Origin: Bacteroidia bacterium
Lineage (GTDB): Bacteria; Bacteroidota; Bacteroidia; Cytophagales; Cyclobacteriaceae
Assembly (NCBI GenBank): GCA_016650355.1
Contig: JAENVX010000314.1
Coordinates: 1 to 6,210 of the forward strand
DNA length: 6,210 bases
Direction of reading: 5' to 3'
The translations under genes and the position numbers were made by a program. Shown here in pieces: positions 1 through 6,210 of this stretch (within the stretch, counting starts at the first letter, position 1; each line of letters starts with the position of its first letter). A model generated the notes under the pieces. That model worked only from the letters and a program-made list of their open reading frames with translations. It made no database searches and was not told where the DNA came from.

Positions 1-1086
1 TAGCTCAACTCCATCCGACCGCACATGTGCAAAAAAGTTCATAGGCTCCAAAGGCGCGTGCGACAAGAAAGGACATTGATATTCCTTTGTGATCACTTTT
101 GCTGCAGACTTGAACGCAGCGACAACGTCTCCATCTGTGCGTCTTACTGTCGCTCCTTCCTTGCTATCCATCAATTCCTTGAACAATCTATCATGGTCGG
201 CTGTGCTTTCAATTGCACCTTCTGCCTCATACTCAATCTTCAATAATTTGCGCGCCTTATTTACCTGCCAGGTAGATTTACCTACAACAGCTACATTGTT
301 TTTGAACGTGACAACATCCGTAATGCCGGGCATTGCCTTAGCAGCAGCTGCATCAACCGATTTTATTTTCATTCCAAATGCAGTAGGACGTTGGAGCATG
401 GCATACAACATACCTTCGCGATAAAAATCAAGACCATACAATGGCTTGCCTGTAATCATCTCATGATTGTCAACATTAGACACGGCTGTTCCAATGAGCT
501 TGAAGTCCTTTTTATCTTTTAATGTCACTTCCGTTGGAACTGGAATAGAGGATGCATCGGTGGCGAGTTCACCATAACTTAACTTGCGTCCGCTTTCCTT
601 GTGATAAACAAAACTTGAATCAGTTGTTAAGCTGCCGGCTGACACATTCCATTTTTTTGCCGCTGCTTCTACCAGCATTTGTCTTGCCGTAGCACCTGCT
701 TTGCGAAGCCGTTCCCAGGAATGTGGGACTGCCCCACTACCACCCGTCAATTGACGTTCGTATTTTTTTGCATCCAGGTTGGCCTGCACCACTTTCACTT
801 TCTTCCAGTCGGCATCCAACTCTTCGGCAACGACCATCGGAAAAGATGTTTTGATGTTTTGGCCTAGTTCAGGGTTTGGCGAAAAGATGGTTATCGTTCC
901 ATCGGGAGATATTGAGAGGTAGTTATTAAAACTAATTTCACCAGCAGTCTCAACTGTGCCATCACTGGATACATTGAGGACAGACGCAAATGAATCGGTT
1001 AATTGAAAGCCTAACAAAAGACCACCGCCAGTAGTAGCAGCAATCTTTATAAAATCCCGTCTGTTTGTTTTTAGTAGTGTAGACAT
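1..1086 (-). CDS. Ior-type molybdopterin-binding (large) subunit of a xanthine-dehydrogenase-family oxidoreductase, N-terminal 362 residues (partial)
   Basis: Catalytic subunit of a molybdenum hydroxylase like the isoquinoline 1-oxidoreductase beta subunit (IorB), expected to hydroxylate an N-heterocycle or oxidise an aldehyde in the periplasm using molybdopterin cytosine dinucleotide. The frame is open from the ATG at 1086 to the window edge, so the C-terminal half (family length roughly 700-750 residues) is missing. Residues 8-14 read NRRDFIK, a twin-arginine signal, followed by a Gly/Leu-rich hydrophobic stretch to about residue 27. Family landmarks are PNPELGQ..K (71-79), VAEELDADW (86-94), TGGS (114-117), SWERLRKAGATAR (123-135), an aldehyde-oxidase hammerhead-like segment beginning at ITGKPLYGLD (211-220), and LEPMNFFAHV (346-355), a conserved Mo-domain patch. 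The gene follows its iron-sulfur partner by 8 bp, so they are surely co-transcribed. There is no FAD subunit between them, as in Ior-type two-subunit enzymes that pass electrons to cytochromes. The substrate cannot be read from the sequence. Confidence 0.93.
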   Translation of the reverse strand, partial: MSTLLKTNRRDFIKIAATTGGGLLLGFQLTDSFASVLNVSSDGTVETAGEISFNNYLSISPDGTITIFSPNPELGQNIKTSFPMVVAEELDADWKKVKVVQANLDAKKYERQLTGGSGAVPHSWERLRKAGATARQMLVEAAAKKWNVSAGSLTTDSSFVYHKESGRKLSYGELATDASSIPVPTEVTLKDKKDFKLIGTAVSNVDNHEMITGKPLYGLDFYREGMLYAMLQRPTAFGMKIKSVDAAAAKAMPGITDVVTFKNNVAVVGKSTWQVNKARKLLKIEYEAEGAIESTADHDRLFKELMDSKEGATVRRTDGDVVAAFKSAAKVITKEYQCPFLSHAPLEPMNFFAHVRSDGVEL

Positions 1087-1094
1087 GGCTTTGG

Positions 1095-1559
1095 CTATTT
1101 AGTTAGTTTGGATGAAGCTAGCGCGACTGCATCATGAATACGATGATACGTTCCGCACCTGCAAATATTTCCGTTCATAGCCGTATCAATCTGAGCTGAT
1201 GTTGGCTTAGGATTTTTGCTGAGCAAAGCGGATGCTGTCATAATCTGACCCGCTTGACAATACCCACACTGTGGCACATCAATTTCCGCCCAGGCCGCTT
1301 GAACAGGGTGATCCCCATTAGCAGACAGGCCTTCAATTGTGGTAACAGATTTTGTTCCAACTGCTGAAACAACCACCGAACACGAACGAACCGCTATGCC
1401 ATTTAAATGCACCGTGCATGCACCGCATTGACCAATGCCACAGCCGTATTTAGTCCCGACCAGGCCGAGAGTGTCGCGAAGTACCCACAAAAGAGGAGTA
1501 TCTGCATCAACATCAGCCTCAACGGTTTTGCCATTTACTTGCAACTTGTATTGAGCCAT
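1095..1559 (-). CDS. [2Fe-2S]-binding small subunit of the Ior-type molybdenum hydroxylase
   Basis: Electron-transfer subunit (IorA/CoxS-like, 154 residues, normal family length) that carries electrons from the Mo centre of the downstream large subunit. The N-terminal plant-ferredoxin-type domain has cluster ligands Cys40, Cys45, Cys48 (CGIGQCGAC) and Cys60. The C-terminal helical [2Fe-2S]-binding domain has Cys98 and Cys101 (QCGYCQAGQ) and Cys133 and Cys135 (CRC). All eight ligands are present, so the protein should be functional. I chose the ATG at 1559 because family members begin a few residues before the 'KLQVNGK' strand; an in-frame TTG at 1583 would add eight unmatched residues. The leader before the ATG is A-rich with no Shine-Dalgarno match, as is usual in Bacteroidota. 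It has no signal peptide of its own and probably leaves the cell folded and bound to the Tat-tagged large subunit (inference from the known hitchhiker mechanism). It is the first gene of the operon, transcribed away from the glycosidase gene. Confidence 0.95.
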   Translation of the reverse strand: MAQYKLQVNGKTVEADVDADTPLLWVLRDTLGLVGTKYGCGIGQCGACTVHLNGIAVRSCSVVVSAVGTKSVTTIEGLSANGDHPVQAAWAEIDVPQCGYCQAGQIMTASALLSKNPKPTSAQIDTAMNGNICRCGTYHRIHDAVALASSKLTK

Positions 1560-1800
1560 TGTTTTTTGAATTTTGTTTGACAAGCTAAGTTAAGAAAAAA
1601 TAACGGGGGCACCTTAACACTTCAAAGGGATTACATACATGGTTATATTGGAAAGCGAACGGGCAATAACTTAATTTAATTTGATCTGTAAATTGCAATT
1701 AGTAAATATGTAGTCAATCTCCTTAATTGGATGGCCTTGAGCTCATTGAAAAACAATTGAGTTAAGACAAATAACACGCGCATAGGAAAATAAGCAATTA
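1560..1800. promoter_or_regulatory. Divergent intergenic region between the molybdenum hydroxylase operon and the glycosidase gene
   Basis: This 241-bp A/T-rich spacer must hold the promoters for both flanking transcription units, because they point away from each other. I found no full match to the Bacteroidota promoter (TTG, about 19 bp, TAnnTTTG) on either strand; TTAATTTG near 1675-1682 is only a one-mismatch -7-like string. Two small symmetrical elements are visible: the perfect 10-bp palindrome AATTGCAATT at 1691-1700, and an imperfect hairpin at 1742-1761 (CTCATTG, five A, CAATTGAG, with one bulged T). Neither is followed by a T-run, so neither resembles a terminator. AGGA at 1784-1787 lies 13 nt before the ATG at 1801, too far for a standard ribosome-binding site. 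Confidence 0.5.
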
Positions 1801-3453
1801 ATGACAAAACTAATATTAGCCTCATCGATAGCACTATTGTTTGGATGCACTTCTATCATGAAAGGTCCGGAAATACAGCAATGGACAACGTATGAGGCTA
1901 CCCTAACTTCAGAAAAAAATTATGAGAATGGTTACACCGATACTGATGTGTGGGCTGTCTTCAAAAACAATAAAGGAGATTCACTCCACAGGCCAGCCTT
2001 CTGGGATGGTGGCCATACCTGGAAAATTAGATTTACTCCACCCGATGCGGGCACATTATGGACATGGAAATCTTATGCCATCGATCACGACAAGGGCCTT
2101 GAGGGCCAAACCGGATCGCTCTCATCGGTGAACTATACTGGCGAAAACAATTTATTAATGCATGGCTTACTGAAAATGTCATCGGGCAAGAGAAATGTTG
2201 TTCACGCGGATAGTACACCATTTTTGGTCGTTGGAGATACACCTTGGAGTATTCCATTTCGTGCAACATACAATCAGGTAACTATTTATGCTAAAGATCG
2301 TCAACAGAAAGGCTTTAACACTGTTTTGCTAATGTCTGTTCAGCCCGACCAATTTGCAGAAGGTCCAGAAGCCCGTGACACAGTTCTTGGATTCGACAGG
2401 GGCTTCGAAGATTTACATCAGGGTCATTTAAATAAACTTAAGCCCGACTACTTTCAGTACCTGGATTCATTGATTTACATTTTGGTGGAACATGAAATCG
2501 TACCAGTTTATCAACCTGTCTTCCATGGATTTGGATGGAAAGGTAAAACGGTGTTAGGCGTTACAGCGGATGTTTATGAGTATGCGCGTTACTGCAAATA
2601 TCTTGTTGCACGCTTTGGTAGCATGCCGGCCTTTTGGTTGGTAAGTGGGGATGGTACTGGTCGTGATCAGGGAGTAAAACCCGGTGGAGAAGAAGTAGAA
2701 AAGTGGGATTGTTATTCACAGCCAACAGGTATTCACTATAATCCTGCTGACAACTTTTTGGCTGCATGGGCGCAAGGTGATAGCACCAAATGTTTTCATT
2801 TCAATCGAACCTACCAGGAAGAACCCTGGCTTGATTTTCAATGGGCTCAGACTGGACATGATGGAAACCATCTTACGTATAAAGTCGAGGGCATGTATGA
2901 AAACCAACCCACAAAGGCCAACCTGAACGGTGAACCTACCTATGAAGGAATGGGTGGAGGTAAATTAGGATTGGGATGGTGGCAGGGAGAAGAGGCATGG
3001 ACTCAATTGATGCATGGCGGAACAATGGGCGTAGTATATGGTGCAGCAGGACTCTGGCAATGGAAAGTAACACCAGATGAAGTTGGCTGGGCAGAATGGA
3101 CGGATCAACCTGTCTCTTGGCGCGAAGCATTAGCTCTGGAAGGAAGTAATTATGTTGGCTATGTTTCAAAAGCATTTCAAGGTTTTGATTTTACAGATAT
3201 GGAAAAAAGGTGGGATCTGACAGAAGGTAATAAACCACTCTTAGCCAGTGACGGAAAATTTTATGTTGCATATCTGGCAACAGGAGGCAAACTCAAAATA
3301 AATAATCTTCCGTTGAACTTACCTTATTTTTGGTTTAATCCTAAAACGGGTGAATTGAGAGAATCGGGGAAGACAAATGCAACTGGACAATTCAATGCAC
3401 CTGATGCGAATCCCTGGGTGGTGCTCGTTGGAGAGCGGTCAATAGGGCAATAA
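1801..3453 (+). CDS. Lipoprotein glycoside hydrolase with DUF5060 and DUF4038 domains (GH140/apiosidase-like)
   Basis: Predicted surface or periplasmic glycosidase of 550 residues. Residues 1-16 form a short lipoprotein signal with lipobox L-F-G-C and Cys16 as the lipid anchor. A DUF5060 beta-sandwich follows (about 25-105: WTTYEATLTS, then FWDGGHTWKIRF and FTPPDAGTLWTW). The DUF4038 TIM-barrel runs from about 135 to 460: FLVVGDTPW (141-149) opens it, and QQKGFNTVLL, PAFWLVSGD (276-284) and NGEPTYEG (376-383) follow. A C-terminal beta domain (about 470-545, of the type Pfam calls Collagen_bind_2) ends in NPWVVLVGE, a normal family terminus. By analogy with GH140, whose founder BT1012 removes apiose from rhamnogalacturonan II, Asp284 and Glu378 are the likely acid/base and nucleophile; this assignment is inference. 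Many DUF4038 proteins are uncharacterised, so apiose specificity is not claimed. The gene stands alone on its strand and converges on the cytochrome fusion gene. Confidence 0.92.
   Translation: MTKLILASSIALLFGCTSIMKGPEIQQWTTYEATLTSEKNYENGYTDTDVWAVFKNNKGDSLHRPAFWDGGHTWKIRFTPPDAGTLWTWKSYAIDHDKGLEGQTGSLSSVNYTGENNLLMHGLLKMSSGKRNVVHADSTPFLVVGDTPWSIPFRATYNQVTIYAKDRQQKGFNTVLLMSVQPDQFAEGPEARDTVLGFDRGFEDLHQGHLNKLKPDYFQYLDSLIYILVEHEIVPVYQPVFHGFGWKGKTVLGVTADVYEYARYCKYLVARFGSMPAFWLVSGDGTGRDQGVKPGGEEVEKWDCYSQPTGIHYNPADNFLAAWAQGDSTKCFHFNRTYQEEPWLDFQWAQTGHDGNHLTYKVEGMYENQPTKANLNGEPTYEGMGGGKLGLGWWQGEEAWTQLMHGGTMGVVYGAAGLWQWKVTPDEVGWAEWTDQPVSWREALALEGSNYVGYVSKAFQGFDFTDMEKRWDLTEGNKPLLASDGKFYVAYLATGGKLKINNLPLNLPYFWFNPKTGELRESGKTNATGQFNAPDANPWVVLVGERSIGQ
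3324..3453. other. Convergent 130-bp overlap of the glycosidase and cytochrome-fusion reading frames
   Basis: The plus-strand glycosidase reaches its family-typical C-terminus here and stops at 3451-3453. The minus-strand cytochrome gene reads on through the same bases for 43 codons without resembling any domain. In the minus-strand frame one base over, TAA occupies 3457-3455, only 1 bp past the glycosidase stop, which would give a clean tail-to-tail arrangement. No rho-independent terminator hairpin is visible between the two genes; the junction (3454-3490) is simply T-rich on the plus strand. Confidence 0.6.
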
Positions 3454-5705
3454 ATTATTTGATTCTTTTCTTTTGATCCTTTTTCTAATTCTTTTATTGT
3501 CCAATATGTATTACGGTCTTTTGTTTGCTCGCGAATACCTCTGATCCTACCATTCCAAATACTGCCTGCATCATTGAGATGCATCCGAACATAGCTGAGA
3601 ACATCGGCTATATAGCGATCATTCTCTTTCGCAACGGGAGCCATTGGCCCATTGTATTCTACTCCATCAACAGGGCCAGTAAGGCCATGCAGTAAAATTT
3701 TTACAGGTACCTCAATATCACCCGTAACTCTGGGAGATCCTACCAGTGATGGTGCCAATTGATGTATACCTTTACCGTCTGCGCCATGGCAGGTGGAACA
3801 ATATTCTTTAAATATTTTATACCCATTCACGATCTGACCGGCAGCATCACCTCCCCTCAACTTATATTTATCCCTTAATCCTTTGATGACGGAAAAAGAT
3901 GGGTTGAGATTTTCACCTGCTGTAATTTTTATGACTTCATTGTTAGGGTGTGCGTCAAGAATTGCCTTTACTATGGGTTTGGAAGTTTCATTGTTGATTC
4001 GCAATGACAATATTAATTGTTGCAATACTTCTGCATCCGGATCATTCGCTAATGCTTTTAGTGCTTCAAAAATCTCCTCATCATTTTGCTTTAAATACCG
4101 ATCACTAATCCGTATTGCACCGACTCTCACACGAGGATCTTTATCCTGAAAGGCAATTTTCAAAACAGATTTATCAATAGCATCAAGACCTTCCAACGTC
4201 CACAAAGCATGTAACCGTTCCTGACCAAAATCTTTATCTGGATTAAACAGCTTCGCCTGCCAGGATTCATTTCCCTCAACCATCGCCACAAGATCGGGCA
4301 CAACAGATTTATCATTCTTCAAGACAATTAATTTTTGAGCAGTATTGCGCCACCATCCATTGGGATGGTCTAGGTAATCTAATAAATCAGCTGAAGTTTT
4401 GTTTAATAACTCTGGCCGCTCGCCAGGGTCCATATCTTCATGTACGATCCGGTAAATTCTTCCACGGCTTACGAATTTGTCATATCCTTTTTCTTTGACA
4501 ACATCACGCAGATAACTTCCTTCTCCAACCCAATTGCCTTCTTGAATGATGCCTCTGTACATATCTACGATGTATAAGCATCCATCGGGTCCTGTAGCCG
4601 CTCCAACGGGTCTGAACAGAGGATCAGTTGATGCGAGGAATTCTGTTTTATCATAAGGGTTTTCCAATACAATTTTTCCATCGATATGATTGACTTTTGC
4701 TCTTCGAACTAATCTGCCAACAGGCTCTGGAATAAAAAGGTCACCATAGGCGTTAGGAATTTTGTCGCCAAGAAAAATTTCCTGGCCAGCAACTCCGGTG
4801 AATCTATTTAGGGTACTATCACCTTCTCTAATTCTTCGCGGCCCGCCTTGAGCATCTTGTGTTCCCACAATAGGCCATGGCTCCATAAAGGATTCATCCC
4901 ATTTACCTTCCAGCTCCAGACCACCGTAAATGGGTGGCTGTTGAAATCCAAGTGCCGGAATTTCTGCACCTGCGCGCGAGAAAAATAAGCGACCTGTTGC
5001 ATCTTGTGTTAAACCCCATTGCCCTACAGCCGGCTCTGGCAAGGTATCACGTACAAACACATTATTCGTAAACCTGTACCGGAAGGCTTTATTGGTTACA
5101 TACAACCAATTGTCCATGCTCCAGATCATGTTTGCATCCTGATGTTCGAGGTTACGATTGTCGCGCACAGTATCTTCCAATAACAGAATCTTCTCATCAG
5201 CAACACCATCTCCATTGGTATCTTTATAGGAATACAAATTTCGCTTATACGTTTCACCAACAAGCAGACGGTCATCCAATGGAAGCATGATACGCGGTAA
5301 CACCAAGCTATCAATAAAGACAACGCTCTTGTCCATCTTGCCATCACCGTCCGTATCTTCCAAGACAGAAATTCTACTCCATGGTTCGTCTTCATTAGTA
5401 GCATCAATATCCTGCATATAGGTCATCATCTGTGCCACATACATTTTGCCATTTCCATCCCACGCGATTGCTACTGGTTCGACAATCATAGGTTCGCTGG
5501 CAACTAACTCCATGCGATAGCCTTTCGGCAAATACATCCTTTCAAGACTTTCCTCAGGCGACAAGTTTCTAATCTCAGGATTTGGATTGATTACCGGCTT
5601 CTCATAAATCTCATCGCGATACTTTTTTTCCTGGCAAGACAACAACCCAATCGTGCTAAAAGCAATGGTGAAAAGAATGAACCTACTTCCAGGAGATATG
5701 AACAT
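3324..5705 (-). CDS. Lipoprotein PVC-type dehydrogenase: beta-propeller + HEAT-like repeats + cytochrome c (C-terminus probably altered by frameshift)
   Basis: A 793-residue predicted membrane-anchored periplasmic oxidoreductase. It starts at the ATG at 5705; residues 1-24 are a lipoprotein signal with lipobox L-L-S-C (Cys24). Residues about 50-420 form a propeller of the soluble-sugar-dehydrogenase kind described in PVC-type membrane-bound dehydrogenases (LPKGYRMELVASEP at 59-72; GPDGCLYIVDMYRG at 372-385; GRIYRI at 415-420). They include two acidic calcium-type loops, DTDGDGKMD (117-125) and DTNGDGVAD (162-170). About 435-610 is helical and HEAT-like (ERLHALWTLEGL, DPRVRVGAIRISD). About 622-712 is a class I cytochrome c with heme motif CSTCH (636-640) and a likely axial ligand Met688 in NGPMAP. 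The propeller presumably oxidises a sugar or alcohol and hands electrons to the fused heme; the substrate is unknown. The family normally ends soon after a WT..EL motif (735-740), but here 43 further residues (751-793) are read antisense to the glycosidase gene, so the true end is probably near 3455. Confidence 0.9.
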   Translation of the reverse strand: MFISPGSRFILFTIAFSTIGLLSCQEKKYRDEIYEKPVINPNPEIRNLSPEESLERMYLPKGYRMELVASEPMIVEPVAIAWDGNGKMYVAQMMTYMQDIDATNEDEPWSRISVLEDTDGDGKMDKSVVFIDSLVLPRIMLPLDDRLLVGETYKRNLYSYKDTNGDGVADEKILLLEDTVRDNRNLEHQDANMIWSMDNWLYVTNKAFRYRFTNNVFVRDTLPEPAVGQWGLTQDATGRLFFSRAGAEIPALGFQQPPIYGGLELEGKWDESFMEPWPIVGTQDAQGGPRRIREGDSTLNRFTGVAGQEIFLGDKIPNAYGDLFIPEPVGRLVRRAKVNHIDGKIVLENPYDKTEFLASTDPLFRPVGAATGPDGCLYIVDMYRGIIQEGNWVGEGSYLRDVVKEKGYDKFVSRGRIYRIVHEDMDPGERPELLNKTSADLLDYLDHPNGWWRNTAQKLIVLKNDKSVVPDLVAMVEGNESWQAKLFNPDKDFGQERLHALWTLEGLDAIDKSVLKIAFQDKDPRVRVGAIRISDRYLKQNDEEIFEALKALANDPDAEVLQQLILSLRINNETSKPIVKAILDAHPNNEVIKITAGENLNPSFSVIKGLRDKYKLRGGDAAGQIVNGYKIFKEYCSTCHGADGKGIHQLAPSLVGSPRVTGDIEVPVKILLHGLTGPVDGVEYNGPMAPVAKENDRYIADVLSYVRMHLNDAGSIWNGRIRGIREQTKDRNTYWTIKELEKGSKEKNQIIYCPIDRSPTSTTQGFASGALNCPVAFVFPDSLNSPVLGLNQK

Positions 5706-5945
5706 ATGCGAATTGAGTTTAAAGAAATTTAGCGGGCATCAAGGTACTTAAATAATCGGAACAGATTACTCACAAATTTGGTGAGTGGTAAAATTATGTT
5801 TGACTGCCCATGGCAACTTTTGATTCCTGGATAATCTTCTTGCACCAATTCTCGTAAATCAAAATAAAGTCAATAATTTAGAGACTCACATTATTAAAAG
5901 GGCGAATTAAATGATGGTGTTTGGTAAGAACTAAAAGACTTAAGC
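5706..5945. promoter_or_regulatory. Divergent intergenic region between the cytochrome fusion gene and the sulfatase gene
   Basis: This 240-bp spacer must contain promoters for the leftward cytochrome fusion gene and the rightward sulfatase gene. Candidate -7 elements are weak. TAATTTAG at 5874-5881 on the plus strand differs by one base from TAnnTTTG but has no TTG at proper spacing. On the minus strand TAAATTTC lies about 30 bp before the ATG at 5705, also with one mismatch. Neither start has a Shine-Dalgarno sequence. The most distinctive element is the inverted repeat at 5768-5786, listed separately; one of its half-sites recurs at 5884-5890 (ACTCACA). Confidence 0.5.
5768..5786. repeat. 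Perfect 6-bp inverted repeat ACTCAC-N7-GTGAGT, candidate operator
   Basis: The arms ACTCAC (5768-5773) and GTGAGT (5781-5786) are exact reverse complements around the 7-base spacer AAATTTG, with two further possible T-G wobble pairs outside. The element lies 63 bp upstream of the cytochrome fusion start and about 160 bp upstream of the sulfatase start. Dyad symmetry with an A/T-rich centre fits a dimeric transcription factor site better than a terminator: there is no T-run and no gene end nearby. A further direct copy, ACTCACA, is at 5884-5890. No regulator gene is in the window, so its identity is unknown and the element could be chance. Confidence 0.35.
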
Positions 5946-6210
5946 ATGAAAAAGTTACTCAACTTTCTTACCGTTATACTATTTTTTATAATAAGCTGCC
6001 AGATACTTTCTGCAACTCCAAAGCCAGATACCAAAAAACCTAATATAGTTTTCATAATAGTGGATCAATGGCGTGCACAGGCGACTGGATACTCAGGTGA
6101 CAAAAATGTAATTACACCTAACATTGATCGCTTGGCATCAAGCAGTGTAAATGTTAAGAATGCTGTCTCCGGAATGCCGGTCTGTACCCCTTTCAGAGCA
6201 TCGTTAATAA
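5946..6210 (+). CDS. Secreted sulfatase (formylglycine-dependent, arylsulfatase family), N-terminal 88 residues (partial)
   Basis: Start of an S1-type sulfatase that would hydrolyse a sulfate ester, probably on a glycan; the frame runs off the right edge, so most of the protein (family length about 450-600) is missing. The ATG at 5946 opens a signal peptide with MKKLL and a hydrophobic run to about residue 23. I-I-S-C (15-18) fits a lipobox, so the protein may be a lipoprotein anchored at Cys18; the alternative is cleavage after LSA (21-23). KPNIVFIIVDQW (31-42) is the first conserved strand with metal-ligand Asp40. ITPNIDRLA (56-64) is the usual 'TPNLDRLA' helix. CTPFR (80-84) is the C-x-P-x-R signature, where Cys80 is converted to formylglycine by an anaerobic or FGE-type maturase encoded elsewhere. 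Position 41 is Gln instead of the common second Asp. The upstream region is A/T-rich without a Shine-Dalgarno site. Confidence 0.93.
   Translation, partial: MKKLLNFLTVILFFIISCQILSATPKPDTKKPNIVFIIVDQWRAQATGYSGDKNVITPNIDRLASSSVNVKNAVSGMPVCTPFRASLI

Noticed and set aside
25..424. Two plus-strand open frames of 73 and 111 codons
   Set aside because: They lie entirely antisense to the well-supported molybdopterin-binding subunit and their products have no recognisable motif.
679..867. Plus-strand open frame of 62 codons
   Set aside because: Antisense shadow of the same molybdopterin-binding subunit, with no motif and no start context.
1560..1583. Upstream TTG start for the [2Fe-2S] subunit at 1583
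   Set aside because: It would add eight residues not expected in the family; the ATG at 1559 gives the normal N-terminus.
2033..3175. Several minus-strand open frames of 63-79 codons inside the glycosidase gene
   Set aside because: Shadows of a continuous gene with clear domain motifs; low-complexity His/Leu-rich products typical of antisense reading.
3454..3490. Bidirectional rho-independent terminator between the convergent genes
   Set aside because: The stretch is T-rich but I see no GC stem or dyad preceding a T-run on either strand.
3883..4149. Plus-strand open frame of 88 codons
   Set aside because: Antisense to the HEAT-like region of the cytochrome fusion gene; the Ser/Ala-rich product has no recognisable domain.
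5911..5934. Seven-codon open frame (product MMVFGKN) just upstream of the sulfatase, as a possible leader peptide
   Set aside because: Too short to tell from chance; no ribosome-binding site and no attenuator-like hairpin between it and the sulfatase start.
1..6210. Mobile element, CRISPR array, toxin-antitoxin or defence system
   Set aside because: No transposase or recombinase motif, terminal inverted repeats, regularly spaced repeats or known defence domains appear in any frame I examined.

Overview
The window looks like a Bacteroidota chromosome, plausibly a Cytophagales-type environmental polysaccharide degrader. The evidence is fivefold: A/T-rich spacers; starts without clear Shine-Dalgarno sites; short lipoprotein signals with lipobox Cys; a DUF5060/DUF4038 glycosidase next to a sulfatase; and a propeller/HEAT/cytochrome c fusion of the 'PVC-type' dehydrogenase kind, also common in this phylum. 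The genus is inference; no rRNA or other taxonomic marker is present.

Layout. (1) 1-1559, minus strand: a two-gene operon for a molybdenum hydroxylase of the isoquinoline-1-oxidoreductase (Ior) type. The small [2Fe-2S] subunit (1095-1559) comes first, followed 8 bp later by the Tat-exported molybdopterin-binding subunit (1-1086, cut by the window's left edge). (2) 1560-1800: a divergent promoter spacer. (3) 1801-3453, plus strand: a lipoprotein glycoside hydrolase, DUF5060 + DUF4038 (GH140/apiosidase-like) + C-terminal beta domain. (4) 3324-5705, minus strand: a large lipoprotein with a sugar-dehydrogenase-like beta-propeller, HEAT-like helices and a C-terminal class I cytochrome c. It converges on gene 3, and as read it overlaps it by 130 bp. 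(5) 5706-5945: a second divergent spacer with a perfect ACTCAC-N7-GTGAGT inverted repeat. (6) 5946-6210, plus strand: the first 88 residues of a secreted sulfatase with an intact C-T-P-F-R formylglycine motif, cut by the right edge.

How the genes may work together (inference). All four products or complexes are predicted to be exported or surface/periplasmic. Two are hydrolytic (glycosidase, sulfatase) and two are oxidative (Mo/Fe-S hydroxylase, propeller-cytochrome c). Together they could desulfate, cleave and then oxidise a complex glycan or its released sugars or aldehydes, feeding electrons to the respiratory chain through heme c. The genes lie in alternating orientations rather than in one operon, and no SusC/SusD pair is visible, so a shared substrate remains a hypothesis.

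The most notable irregularity is the 3' end of the cytochrome fusion gene. Its last 43 codons are antisense to the glycosidase gene, while a TAA one frame over sits 1 bp beyond the glycosidase stop. This suggests a one-base shift in an A/T-rich homopolymer stretch, either a recent mutation or a sequencing error. I see no RNA genes, CRISPR arrays, insertion sequences or convincing phage or defence system here.
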